A DNA stretch of 64,000 nucleotides from Saprospiraceae bacterium (GTDB lineage: Bacteria; Bacteroidota; Bacteroidia; Chitinophagales; Saprospiraceae): positions 1-64,000 of the forward strand of contig JAHDHQ010000011.1 in assembly GCA_020631235.1 (NCBI GenBank), read 5' to 3'. A program made the position numbers and the translations under genes. The first letter of the stretch is position 1. Every line of letters begins with the position of its first letter. Positions 35,805-44,935 of this stretch are shown piece after piece. A model generated the notes under the pieces. That model saw only the letters and a list, made by a program, of their open reading frames with translations. It had not been told where the DNA came from and searched no databases.

Positions 35805-35812
35805 TACCTTTG
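35805..35812 (+). promoter_or_regulatory. Promoter -7 box TACCTTTG
   Basis: This is an exact TAnnTTTG match, 22 nt before the ATG of the small frame at 35834. It supports transcription of the small frame together with the pseudouridine synthase and thiL. Confidence 0.5.
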
Positions 35813-35833
35813 TAGAACAGTAAGTCATTGCTT

Positions 35834-35962
35834 ATGAAATATTTGATTCTTTGTGGTTTAGTTTATTTGGGGTATCGGGTCTTTTTCCCACCACCTAAGG
35901 AAAGCTTAGATGAGAGTACTTCTGAAAAAACGGAATACACAGATTATGAAGAAGTCGATTGA
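35834..35962 (+). CDS. Small protein, 42 residues, unknown
   Basis: The frame ATG 35834 to TGA 35962 encodes one hydrophobic N-terminal segment (MKYLILCGLVYLGYRVFF), then PPP and an acidic tail (ESTSEKTEYTDYEEVD). It lies directly below a good -7 box and overlaps the start of the pseudouridine synthase by 17 nt. Short single-span proteins of this shape are common in Bacteroidetes. Function unknown. Confidence 0.5.
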   Translation: MKYLILCGLVYLGYRVFFPPPKESLDESTSEKTEYTDYEEVD

Positions 35963-36641
35963 AAATCTCTTTGTACGACAAGAGAAAGGCTGGATGGTTT
36001 TAAATAAACCAGCCACGATGGCTATACAAGCTGATAAAACGAAAGATCAGTCATTAAAGGAGTTGGTTGATGATAAACTAAGTACTAGTTTGCATTTCCA
36101 CAATCGCTTAGATCGACCAGTATCGGGATTAGTTTTAGCAAGTACCAAAAAGAAAGCTCAATTACATTTTACCAAACAAGCGTCTTCAGGTAAAATTATA
36201 AAGCATTATTTGGCCATTGTAGAAAAAAGGGAAATACCCTCTGAAGGACATTTAGTACACTATCATTTCCACAATTCAAAAGCCTTTAAAGCGACCGTTC
36301 AAGATCAAATGTTTGAAGGGGCAAAACGAGTAGCTTTAGATTATGAGGTGATCGAAACCTTGGACCGATACTTGGTGTTAGATATCAAAATAAAATCGGG
36401 TAAATTCCATCAAATTAGAAGCCAATTATCCGCTATTGGAACGGCTATTAAAGGTGATGTAAAGTACATGGCTAGACGCTCAAATAGAGATCGGAGCATT
36501 TATTTGCATGCCTACGCATTAGACTTTGTTCCTTTTGGTGAAAAAGAGACGATAAGTATAACCGTAGCTCCGCCACAGGATACGCTTTGGGACTTGGCTT
36601 GGAGCGCAAAAAACAAACACATTGAAAGAACAAGAAGTTAA
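35946..36641 (+). CDS. Pseudouridine synthase, RluC/RluD/TruC family
   Basis: This protein of about 231 residues has VLNKPATMAIQ and the catalytic Asp in FHNRLDRPVSGLVLAS. KHYLAIVE and KIKSGKFHQIRSQLSAIGTAIKGD follow, the RluA-family order. ATG 35946 is chosen. A frame extension to 35910 (GTG/ATG region) lies inside the small protein gene. The substrate RNA position cannot be told. It overlaps thiL by 20 nt. Confidence 0.88.
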   Translation: MKKSIENLFVRQEKGWMVLNKPATMAIQADKTKDQSLKELVDDKLSTSLHFHNRLDRPVSGLVLASTKKKAQLHFTKQASSGKIIKHYLAIVEKREIPSEGHLVHYHFHNSKAFKATVQDQMFEGAKRVALDYEVIETLDRYLVLDIKIKSGKFHQIRSQLSAIGTAIKGDVKYMARRSNRDRSIYLHAYALDFVPFGEKETISITVAPPQDTLWDLAWSAKNKHIERTRS

Positions 36642-37665
36642 ACGTACAGATGTAAATTCTTTAGGGGAGTTTGGGTTAATTGAACAAATTACTCAGGGTT
36701 TTAAAAACCATCATTTATCCACTGTAACAGGCATTGGTGATGATGCTGCTGTCATCGATGGGCAAGGAAGAAAAATGGTGGTTAGCACAGATATGTTTGT
36801 GGAAGGAATCCATTTTGATTTAGTTTATAGTCCCTTAAAACACGTAGGTTACAAGGCAGTAATTGTAAATCTGTCTGATATCTATGCTATGAATGCTGTT
36901 CCTGAGCAAATAACATTTTCGATGGCTTTTTCTAGTAAATATTCAGTAGAAGCTATTCAAGAAATTTATGAAGGTGTGCGCACAGCTTGCGATTTATATA
37001 AGGTAGATTTAGTGGGTGGAGATACGACTTCCAGCACTAAAGGAATGTCTATCAGTGTGACGGCTATAGGTTATGCAAAAGAAGAAGAAATTGTGCTTCG
37101 TTCAGGAGCACAGGTAGGTGATGTTATTTGTGTAACAGGTGATTTAGGAGCGGCATATCTGGGCTTACAAATCCTAGAAAGAGAAAAGCAGCTTTATATG
37201 AATCATCCAGGTATCCAACCAGATTTAGCTAAAGCTCAGTATTTAATAGAAAGACAATTAAAACCAGAAGCTCGAAAAGATGCCATCGATTATTTTAGGA
37301 AAAATGGCATAAGACCTACTTCGATGATAGATATTTCTGATGGGCTAACTTCAGAATTGTTTCATATTTGTAAAGCCAGTGGTGTTGGTGCATTTATTGA
37401 AGAAGGAAAAGTTCCCATCCACGATGATTCTCAAATGATGGCTTTGCAATTTAATATGGATCCGATAACTTCTGCACTCAATGGCGGAGAAGATTATGAG
37501 TTGTTGTTTACAATAAATGAGAGAGATTTAGAAAAGGTTCGTTACATGCCAGACATATATATGATTGGTGATATTGTGCCTAAAGGTGATGGTATTAAGT
37601 TACATACAACGGGTGGAAATAGACATGATTTGAAGGCTCAAGGTTGGAACCATTTTAAACCTTAA
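36622..37665 (+). CDS. thiL: Thiamine-monophosphate kinase
   Basis: This 347-residue enzyme phosphorylates thiamine monophosphate to the active cofactor diphosphate. It has TGIGDDAAVID, STDMFVEGIHFDL and VNLSDIYAMNAVPEQITFSMAF. VGGDTTSS, MIDISDGLTSEL and NGGEDYELLFT follow, in the correct order for ThiL. The start is TTG 36622 within the end of the pseudouridine synthase gene. Its stop overlaps the stop of the convergent SRAP gene by 4 nt. Confidence 0.94.
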   Translation: MKEQEVKRTDVNSLGEFGLIEQITQGFKNHHLSTVTGIGDDAAVIDGQGRKMVVSTDMFVEGIHFDLVYSPLKHVGYKAVIVNLSDIYAMNAVPEQITFSMAFSSKYSVEAIQEIYEGVRTACDLYKVDLVGGDTTSSTKGMSISVTAIGYAKEEEIVLRSGAQVGDVICVTGDLGAAYLGLQILEREKQLYMNHPGIQPDLAKAQYLIERQLKPEARKDAIDYFRKNGIRPTSMIDISDGLTSELFHICKASGVGAFIEEGKVPIHDDSQMMALQFNMDPITSALNGGEDYELLFTINERDLEKVRYMPDIYMIGDIVPKGDGIKLHTTGGNRHDLKAQGWNHFKP

Positions 37666-38372
37666 TTAAATAGATCAAGTGTTTTACCCATTTGGTTATT
37701 ATGGGGTTCTATATTGCTGGCTTGATTATTTCTCACATTATTTACATCCATAGAAACCTCGTAAGCTTCCATCAAATCAGCAGGATAAGGATTAAGCATC
37801 TGGATTAAATCTTTGACTGGAATATCTTGGTCCAACCATATTTTTTCTTGTTCAGGAAGGAGAATGGCTGGCATACGATCATGAATGGAAGCTACTAATT
37901 CGTTTGCTTCCTGTGTAATTAAAGTGAACGTAAAAATATCATCTCCCTCTGGAGACACCCACTTTTCCCACATTCCTGCTACACTAAAGATCTCTGTATT
38001 GGTCGTTTTTATGCGGAATGGTACTTTCTGTCCACTTTGGTTTTTCCATTCGTAAAAACCGTCAAGCGGAACTATGCACCGTCTTTTTTCAACAGCCGGT
38101 TTAAAGCTTGCTTTTTCTAATAAGGTTTCTTTTCGGGCATTAATCATTTTAAATGCGATCTTTTGGTCTTTAGCCCAGAAAGGAATCAAGCCCCATTTGA
38201 AAAGTTGAATATGAGTGGGATCTTCTCCTGTAATAACAGGGTGAAAATGGCTAGGAGCCACATTGTAATTTGGCAATGGGTTGTACTTAACTAAATCATC
38301 CGAATAAAAGGTAGCATTAAATCTTTGTTCGATTTCCTTTTGTGTTTTAGTTAAGGAAGAACGTCCGCACAT
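37662..38372 (-). CDS. SOS response-associated peptidase (SRAP/YedK, HMCES homologue)
   Basis: This 236-residue protein has the essential Cys2 directly after the initiator Met (MCGRSS), then NYNVAPSHFHPVI, the catalytic Glu in LDGFYEWK and the His in ASIHDRMPAIL. These enzymes form a covalent thiazolidine link to abasic sites in single-stranded DNA and protect them. Length and motif order are typical. No lexA or SOS box was noticed near it. Confidence 0.95.
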   Translation of the reverse strand: MCGRSSLTKTQKEIEQRFNATFYSDDLVKYNPLPNYNVAPSHFHPVITGEDPTHIQLFKWGLIPFWAKDQKIAFKMINARKETLLEKASFKPAVEKRRCIVPLDGFYEWKNQSGQKVPFRIKTTNTEIFSVAGMWEKWVSPEGDDIFTFTLITQEANELVASIHDRMPAILLPEQEKIWLDQDIPVKDLIQMLNPYPADLMEAYEVSMDVNNVRNNQASNIEPHNNQMGKTLDLFN

Positions 38373-38375
38373 GAT

Positions 38376-38969
38376 TTAATATTTCCTTCTATGTACGTAG
38401 CAATCTATCCCTTTGTTTTTTAACTGATAAGTTATATCTACTGCTTTAGCGTTGTCAGCAAATCTTCCGGCGATGACAGTTTGGTAAGCAGAGCCATCAA
38501 AGATTAAGGTTTCCGCACCACTGTATCCCATATTGTTGAGTTTATTCACCATTTTACGCGCGTTTTCAGCTTGTAAAAAACTTCCAGCAATGACTAGGTA
38601 ATTGCCTGAAGCACTACTAGGGGTAGGCTCAGTATATCCTTTGTCATAGGCAGAATAATCAGTCGGATCTTCCTCAGCAGTTTCTGATTGGAAAGCCGCA
38701 TCATCAGATGTTTTTTCAAAACTTTTTTCTATAGCTTCGTCAAGTGCGGTGTAATCAATGGGTTCGTTGTCACCTTCGAATAAGTCGTCTTCTTCTGTTG
38801 TATCCGTCTCACCATCTTCAAATAAATCTTCTTCGGCAGTCATTTGATCTACAGATTCTATTTCTTCCGTACTTTCCTTAGTGTTGCACCCTTCAATAGA
38901 TCTACTTAACCAGATAAATAAACCTAGCATGAGTAATAAATAAATGACAATCTTTATGGTTTTAGACAT
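38376..38969 (-). CDS. SPOR domain-containing membrane protein
   Basis: This 197-residue protein has one N-terminal membrane span (residues 5-22). A long acidic, Glu/Asp/Thr-rich linker of about 90 residues follows, then a C-terminal SPOR domain (YLVIAGSFLQAENARKMVNKL ... YQTVIAGRFADNAKA). SPOR domains bind denuded peptidoglycan at division sites. It is 4 nt below the SRAP start on the same strand. The general class is clear. The exact role is not. Confidence 0.85.
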   Translation of the reverse strand: MSKTIKIVIYLLLMLGLFIWLSRSIEGCNTKESTEEIESVDQMTAEEDLFEDGETDTTEEDDLFEGDNEPIDYTALDEAIEKSFEKTSDDAAFQSETAEEDPTDYSAYDKGYTEPTPSSASGNYLVIAGSFLQAENARKMVNKLNNMGYSGAETLIFDGSAYQTVIAGRFADNAKAVDITYQLKNKGIDCYVHRRKY

Positions 38970-39041
38970 TTCCTTACATTCTAATTTATATAAAAATACA
39001 AATTAATTTATTTTATATATGTTAATCTAAGCTGAGAAGTA

Positions 39042-40934
39042 TTAATAAGCTCTTTCTTTCTTGTCTTCGTAGAAATTAATGTAAGCCTTATTTACAATTC
39101 TGTTGCCACCTAGAGTAGGATAGACGCCCGAGAAATACCAGTCTCCTGTGTTATTGGGACAAGCTAAATGTAAATGGTCTATAGACTGGTAAATCACCTT
39201 AAGTTCGATGTCTAAGGATTTAGGTTTTAGCAGTTCAGCAATTTTAGTAGAGATTTGTTCTTGTGTATATAAGTCGTAAAGAGGTTTTACTTCATTAGTA
39301 ATTTGTTCGATAGGCAATTTATTTGCTTCTACACACTTATGATAAGTTTGAGTAATCAAATCTTCTTTGCCATCATCTTTGAGTTTAGCAATGAGTGCTC
39401 TAAAAGCCACGAGATTGTACATTCTCGACATATCGATACCATAACAATCGGGATACCTTATCTGCGGAGCAGAAGAAACGACAATTATTTTTTTAGGTTT
39501 TAATCGATTGAGTATAGTGAGGATACTATCTTTTAATGTAGTCCCTCGCACAATAGAGTCGTCGATCACAACAAGTGTGTCTTTATGATTATTTACGATC
39601 CCATAAGTGACATCGTAAACCATTTTGACCATTTCTTGTCTTGAAACATCATCCGCAATAAACGTCCGCATTTTTGCATCCTTGACAGCAAGTTTTTCTA
39701 TGCGAGGATTAACATCCATGATCGTTTTTAAATCTTTAGGATTTAAGTTTTTGCCCAATGCTTCAATTTGGTCAATTCGCCGTTTGTCGTTTTGTTTGTG
39801 TAGTTCTTCTACTAGACCATAAAAGGCCACTTCTGCTGTATTGGGGATATAAGAATAGACCGTATTTTTAAAATCGTATTTGACTTCTTTCAAAATGGCG
39901 GGTGCCAAAAGTTTACCAAGATTTTTTCTTTCAAGATATATTTCTCGATCAGTCCCTCTTGAAAAGTAAATGCGTTCGAACGAACATGCTTTTCTTTCTA
40001 TTGGGTCTTTGCATGGTAATTCGTTTACAGAACCATCTTTTTTAATGATTAAAGCATGACCGCGCTTTAACTCTTTTACATCTTTAAACGATACATCGAA
40101 AGCTGTTTGGATTGCTGGTCTTTCTGAGGCAGCTACTACCACTTCATCATCTTCATAATAATAAGCCGGACGAATGCCTGCTGGGTCTCTCATGATAAAG
40201 GAATCTCCATGCCCTAGCATTCCAGCAATAACATATCCACCATCAATTTTTCTAGTTGCTCTTTGAAGAATGCGTTGGACATCTAGATTTTCGGCAATTA
40301 ATGCAGTCATTTCCGCATTAGCCATTCCTTTTGCTTTAAACCATTTAAATAGTCGTTCGACTTCAAGATCTAGAAAATGGCCAATTTTTTCTAGTATGGT
40401 AATAGTGTCAGAACGTTCTTTTGGGTGCTGCCCAAACGAAATCAACTCGTCAAACAACTCATCTATATTGGTCATATTAAAATTACCAGCCAAGACTAAA
40501 TTTCTGGTCAGCCAATTATTTTGTCTCAAAAAAGGATGAACCGTTTCGATGGTATTAAGACCATGAGTTCCATATCGAAGATGCCCTAAAAGTACTTCAC
40601 CTGTATAAGGTTTGTTAAATTTCATCCATTCTGAATCATGCAACTTATCAGTAGGAACATCTTTAAAGTGTGTATAGATTTGTTCGAATAGATCTTTAAG
40701 ATATTGAGGACTATTTGATCTTTTTCTACTGATGTATCTATGACCAGGCTGTGGATCTAGTTTTATTGTGGCTATACCTGCTCCGTCCTGCCCTCTGTTT
40801 CTTTGCTTTTGCATAAGAAATTGCAACTTGTAAAGTCCAAAGAGAGGCGTGCCATATTTTTCCTCGTAATACTTTAGCGGTTTTCTTAAACGAATAAATG
40901 CCAGCCCGCATTCATGCTTAATTTGGTCACTCAT
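39042..40934 (-). CDS. purF: Amidophosphoribosyltransferase
   Basis: This 630-residue first-step purine biosynthesis enzyme has a class II glutamine amidotransferase domain starting at Cys9 (ECGLAFIRLRKP). It includes RNRGQDGAGIAT and LGHLRYGTHG. A phosphoribosyltransferase domain follows with VVIDDSIVRGTTLKDS and SSAPQIRYPDCYGIDM. It is longer than E. coli PurF (505), matching the long form seen in Bacteroidetes, with an added C-terminal region. The leading octapeptide before Cys9 may be cleaved. Confidence 0.93.
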   Translation of the reverse strand: MSDQIKHECGLAFIRLRKPLKYYEEKYGTPLFGLYKLQFLMQKQRNRGQDGAGIATIKLDPQPGHRYISRKRSNSPQYLKDLFEQIYTHFKDVPTDKLHDSEWMKFNKPYTGEVLLGHLRYGTHGLNTIETVHPFLRQNNWLTRNLVLAGNFNMTNIDELFDELISFGQHPKERSDTITILEKIGHFLDLEVERLFKWFKAKGMANAEMTALIAENLDVQRILQRATRKIDGGYVIAGMLGHGDSFIMRDPAGIRPAYYYEDDEVVVAASERPAIQTAFDVSFKDVKELKRGHALIIKKDGSVNELPCKDPIERKACSFERIYFSRGTDREIYLERKNLGKLLAPAILKEVKYDFKNTVYSYIPNTAEVAFYGLVEELHKQNDKRRIDQIEALGKNLNPKDLKTIMDVNPRIEKLAVKDAKMRTFIADDVSRQEMVKMVYDVTYGIVNNHKDTLVVIDDSIVRGTTLKDSILTILNRLKPKKIIVVSSAPQIRYPDCYGIDMSRMYNLVAFRALIAKLKDDGKEDLITQTYHKCVEANKLPIEQITNEVKPLYDLYTQEQISTKIAELLKPKSLDIELKVIYQSIDHLHLACPNNTGDWYFSGVYPTLGGNRIVNKAYINFYEDKKERAY

Positions 40935-40964
40935 GAGTTTGTTTACTCAGTTTAAATCAAAAAA

Positions 40965-40972
40965 CAAATGTA
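40965..40972 (-). promoter_or_regulatory. Promoter -7 box of purF (TACATTTG, minus strand)
   Basis: This is an exact TAnnTTTG match on the minus strand, 30 nt before the purF ATG. No PurR-like operator was recognised around it. Confidence 0.45.
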
Positions 40973-41137
40973 AACTAAAATCCACTCATGCTTTAATTTT
41001 TATAAAAAAGTATCTTTAGATAGACTAAAAAGATTAAAATTGCATCTATTAGTAGAGTGGGTTTTGTATGGGTAACAACATTGGACCATATTAAAACGAA
41101 ACACTTACTATTGTATCACACTGATCATAATTATGCT

Positions 41138-41443
41138 ATGTTTAGGAAGCGAGTAAAAAACAAACAGTTTGATTTTATACCCAAACATTACGATCCGGCT
41201 AAAGAAGATTTAGAAGCCAGAATGTCTGTTTATAAAGAAGAAAAACAAGGGATAGATCATTTAAAACACAATATTCGGAGCGGTTTTCAACGGAAAGCAC
41301 GAGGCAATACTTCTTTGTCTACTAGTGTAAGAAAACAATCAAATCTTCGTTTACTTATGATCATAGGTATTCTTGCTTTATTAAGTTATATGCTCTTGCA
41401 ATCGGACTTATTTTTAAAATTTGCAGAAGCCATGAGTGGATAG
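41138..41443 (+). CDS. Small C-tail-anchored membrane protein, unknown
   Basis: This is a 101-residue protein when started at ATG 41138. A GTG at 41057 would add 27 residues of non-conserved look. It has a basic, charged N-terminal part (FIPKHYDPAKEDLEARM) and one C-terminal membrane span (LRLLMIIGILALLSYMLLQ). The motif with a Tyr-Asp-Pro and a following Glu-rich helix resembles a small protein found near mutL in Bacteroidetes. That protein is often mislabelled riboflavin synthase beta subunit. Function unknown. Confidence 0.65.
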   Translation: MFRKRVKNKQFDFIPKHYDPAKEDLEARMSVYKEEKQGIDHLKHNIRSGFQRKARGNTSLSTSVRKQSNLRLLMIIGILALLSYMLLQSDLFLKFAEAMSG

Positions 41444-41547
41444 TGGAAATGTTGAAAACTAATCTTTTAGTACCAACATAGCTTCTGTATATTAGTGATT
41501 AGAAAGCAATAAACTTTCCTTTTTTTATCATTCAAAACCGATATTCT

Positions 41548-43365
41548 ATGGCTGATATCATTCAGCTTTTACCAGAATCTGTTGCCAATCAAATTGCAGC
41601 TGGAGAAGTTATCCAGCGCCCTGCTTCGGTAGTCAAAGAGCTTATGGAAAACTCCATAGATGCTGGTAGTGAATATATACAAGTAGTCATTAAGGATTCG
41701 GGTAAGTCACTGATACAAATTATTGATGATGGGAAAGGCATGAGTGATGTAGATGCTCGGATGAGTTTTGAACGCCATGCTACGTCAAAAATTAAAAACG
41801 CAGATGAGCTTTTTTCTATAAGCACCATGGGTTTTCGTGGTGAAGCACTAGCCAGTATATCTTCTATAGCACATGTAGAAATGATTACCAAAACAGCTGA
41901 AGCCGATATGGCGACTAAAATGGTTATTCACGGTTCTACGCTTAAAAAACAAGAATATACGCAAGGAAATAAAGGTACTTCAATAGCTGTTAAGAATTTG
42001 TTTTACAATGTACCCGCAAGACGTAAGTTTCTAAAATCAGATGGGGTAGAATTTAAGCATATTTTGGAAGAATTTAAGCGAATAGCTTTATCAAATCCAG
42101 AAGTTCAATTTGTATTGCTGCACAATGACAACGAATTATATCATCTTCCTAAAGGCAATTTAAGGAAGCGAATTGTTGGGATTTTTGGAAAAAATCATAA
42201 TGAGAAGCTGGTTCCTTTAGAAGAATCTACGGATATTTTAACCATCGATGGATTTATAGGTAAGCCGGAAGCTGCCAAAAGACAAAAAGGAGATCAATAC
42301 TTTTTTGTCAATGGTCGATTTATTAAAAGCAACTATTTAAATCACGCCATAAAAACGGCATTTGGCGAATTGATCAGTAAGGATCATTACGCATTTTATG
42401 TGATACATTTAGGTATAGACCCGGCCAACATAGACATTAATATACATCCTACAAAAACCGAAATAAAATTTGAAGAAGAACGGCTGATATATCAGTATTT
42501 GAAGGTAACGACGCAGCATGCTTTGGGTAAATACTCTGTTGTACCCACCTTGGATTTCCAGCAAAGCGACTATTTTTCAAGCGCTTTTGGAAAGGCAAAC
42601 AATATTGGGCAACATCAAGAAAAAGATACTGGATTTAGTGGATCAAGAACAGGCAACAAAGCAAGTAAGCAAGCCATCGACGAATGGAATCAATTTTATC
42701 AAGATCTACCCAGCACAAGTCCATCTCAGCCAGATCAACAAATGATTCGTTTAGCGAGTAAGATGGATCAAGCCAATCCTGAACACTCTCATTTAATTCC
42801 TGACGAACATCAAAAAGAAGCTTATCAGATCCATAATAGCTACATCATCAGTCCGATTAAATCTGGATATATAATTGTCAACCAACAATTTGCGCACGAA
42901 AGAATATTATTTGAATATTATCTTAAGCTGATATCAGATAGCGAAAAAAGCACTCAACAGCAATTATTCCCAATACAGATTAGTTTTGAACCTGATCAAT
43001 CGGCTTGTGTTTTAGAAATGTTGCCGATTATCCAAGCCATCGGCTTAGATATTAGTCATTTTGGAGATCACACTTTTGTTATACATGGAGTACCAGCCAT
43101 CATGACTAATGTAAATATCGAAGAAGTACTTATACACGCCGTGCATCAATACGAATCAAATTTAGAGCTCAATGTAGGCATAGAAGAAAATGTTGCTCGC
43201 AGTTTTGCCAGAAGTTCGAGCATTAAAAAAGGAAAACAATTGAGTCAAGAGGAGATGCTAACCATAATTAGTGATCTTTTTGCTTGTGAAGTTCCATTTA
43301 TTAGTCCAAGTGGACGAAAATGCTTTATAGAAGTTGAACTTAATGAGCTGGAAAAACAGTTTTAG
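41548..43365 (+). CDS. mutL: DNA mismatch repair protein MutL
   Basis: This 605-residue protein has an N-terminal GHKL ATPase with VVKELMENSIDAGS, IDDGKGM and GFRGEALASI. FYNVPARRKF and INIHPTKTEIKF follow. The C-terminal dimerisation domain carries NQQFAHERILFE (residues 445-456) where endonuclease-type MutL proteins have DQHAxxERxxxE, and PSGRK in place of CPHGRP. The endonuclease metal site therefore appears lost. It heads the mutL - rhomboid - rhomboid - EEP group and lies 41 nt before the first rhomboid gene. Confidence 0.95.
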   Translation: MADIIQLLPESVANQIAAGEVIQRPASVVKELMENSIDAGSEYIQVVIKDSGKSLIQIIDDGKGMSDVDARMSFERHATSKIKNADELFSISTMGFRGEALASISSIAHVEMITKTAEADMATKMVIHGSTLKKQEYTQGNKGTSIAVKNLFYNVPARRKFLKSDGVEFKHILEEFKRIALSNPEVQFVLLHNDNELYHLPKGNLRKRIVGIFGKNHNEKLVPLEESTDILTIDGFIGKPEAAKRQKGDQYFFVNGRFIKSNYLNHAIKTAFGELISKDHYAFYVIHLGIDPANIDINIHPTKTEIKFEEERLIYQYLKVTTQHALGKYSVVPTLDFQQSDYFSSAFGKANNIGQHQEKDTGFSGSRTGNKASKQAIDEWNQFYQDLPSTSPSQPDQQMIRLASKMDQANPEHSHLIPDEHQKEAYQIHNSYIISPIKSGYIIVNQQFAHERILFEYYLKLISDSEKSTQQQLFPIQISFEPDQSACVLEMLPIIQAIGLDISHFGDHTFVIHGVPAIMTNVNIEEVLIHAVHQYESNLELNVGIEENVARSFARSSSIKKGKQLSQEEMLTIISDLFACEVPFISPSGRKCFIEVELNELEKQF

Positions 43366-43405
43366 AGTTATTGGTGTTAAAAGAGAAGTTTAGCTAATAA
43401 AGAAG

Positions 43406-44020
43406 ATGCAAAGAATAACGGAAGGAGTTAAGAATTTAATCATTATTAATGTGATTGTGTTTTTTGCCAAGGTAACTTTATCTGGGCAGTCGAATGAATT
43501 GTATGTGTTTTTTCGGAAGCTAGCTTTATTTTTTCCAGCATCAGAATATTTTGCACCTTACCAGTTAGTGACGCATTTCTTTATGCATGCAGATATGAGT
43601 CATCTGGCTTTTAATATGTTAGCCTTATTTTTTTTAGGACCAATGGTGGAGGCAAAGATCGGAATGAAACGATTTTTGATTTTGTACTTTGCCAGTGCTG
43701 TGGGTGCTTTTGCCTTGCATTTAGGTTTTGACTATTACCAATATTTTAATCATCCTGAAGTATTTGAAGTGGTACCCATGTTAGGTGCATCAGGTGCTAT
43801 TTTTGGAGTTGTTGCGGCATTTGGAGCACTATTTCCTGAGGCAAGACTTATGTTACTATTTCCGCCAATACCCGTCAAAGGTAAGTATCTAGCCTTGATT
43901 GCGGTGGGTATGGGTGTCTTGATGGGTTTAATGTCACCTGCTGGTCAACAAGTAGCACATCTTGCGCATGTAGGTGGGGCGATTGTGGGTTATTTATATG
44001 TTAGATACATAGGAAATTAA
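43406..44020 (+). CDS. Rhomboid family intramembrane serine protease (first of two)
   Basis: This 204-residue six-span protease has the catalytic Ser in LGASGAIFG and the catalytic His in HLAHVGGAIVG. The conserved loop residue HADMSHLAFNML is also present. All residues of an active rhomboid are present. It cleaves membrane-spanning substrates, which are unknown here. It lies 13 nt before a second rhomboid gene, and the pair is conserved in this order in the phylum. Confidence 0.93.
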   Translation: MQRITEGVKNLIIINVIVFFAKVTLSGQSNELYVFFRKLALFFPASEYFAPYQLVTHFFMHADMSHLAFNMLALFFLGPMVEAKIGMKRFLILYFASAVGAFALHLGFDYYQYFNHPEVFEVVPMLGASGAIFGVVAAFGALFPEARLMLLFPPIPVKGKYLALIAVGMGVLMGLMSPAGQQVAHLAHVGGAIVGYLYVRYIGN

Positions 44021-44033
44021 TGTAATACAGATA

Positions 44034-44933
44034 ATGTTTGAATCAATATTTGACGACTTAAAACATGCTATTCGCTCAGGCAACATGATGACTCGACTCA
44101 TTTTGTTGAATGTGGGAATTTTTGTCTTACTTAATTTAATAGCTGTTTTTTCTGGGGGCTTTAGCTCTTCAGTTTATCTTTTTTTTAGAGAAAATTTAAG
44201 CATTTCTTCTCAATTTATAGAAATACTAAAACATCCATGGACACTTATAACGCATATGTTTACTCATGTGGGTTTTTTCCATATGGGAATGAATATGCTT
44301 ATGTTATATTGGTTTGGAAGAATTGTCGGTGATTTTTTAGGGGATGATAGATTTTTGCCTTTATATATTTTGGGAGGTTTATTTGGCGCCTTAATATTTG
44401 TTTTGACGGCGCAGGTATTGCCTACTGCTGGGTTAGGCTCTTTAGCTTTTGGAGCATCAGCAGCAGTTATGTGTTTTGTTTTTGTTGCAGCGACATTGTC
44501 TCCAGATTATCAAATTAATTTATTAATTCTTGGTCCGGTCAGGTTAAAGTATATTGCCGTTGTGTTATTGTTTTTTGATATTGTAGGGACCATGGGGTCT
44601 AATGCGGGTGGCGCTTTTGGTCATATAGGTGGTGCACTGTTTGGAATGATTTATGTCTATTATTTAAGGCAAAATATTGACTTGACAAAACCGGTTCAAA
44701 ATTTCATTGCATACTTTAATTGGACAAAGAAGCCGGCAGCTCCGATTAAACAGAAATCTGAATTTATTAAAGTGGTACATAAAGATTTAAATAAACCAAA
44801 ATCGACTAAAAGAAAAGGGTTTATTTATGATCAAAAACGAATCGATGCCATCTTGGATAAAATTAACAGTGATGGCTATGATAGCTTGACGAGTGAAGAA
44901 AAAGAAATCTTGTATAACGCAAGCAAAAAATAG
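44034..44933 (+). CDS. Rhomboid family protein with C-terminal extension (second of two)
   Basis: This 299-residue protein has a rhomboid core with HVGFFHMGMNMLML, the serine motif as GASAAV (GASA instead of GASG) and the catalytic-His region GHIGGALFGM. About 75 extra soluble residues follow. These end in a helical segment (QKRIDAILDKINSDGYDSLTSEEKEILY) that I associate with DUF6576. Serine and histidine are kept, so it may be active. It is followed after 2 nt by the EEP gene. Confidence 0.9.
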   Translation: MFESIFDDLKHAIRSGNMMTRLILLNVGIFVLLNLIAVFSGGFSSSVYLFFRENLSISSQFIEILKHPWTLITHMFTHVGFFHMGMNMLMLYWFGRIVGDFLGDDRFLPLYILGGLFGALIFVLTAQVLPTAGLGSLAFGASAAVMCFVFVAATLSPDYQINLLILGPVRLKYIAVVLLFFDIVGTMGSNAGGAFGHIGGALFGMIYVYYLRQNIDLTKPVQNFIAYFNWTKKPAAPIKQKSEFIKVVHKDLNKPKSTKRKGFIYDQKRIDAILDKINSDGYDSLTSEEKEILYNASKK

Positions 44934-44935
44934 TC

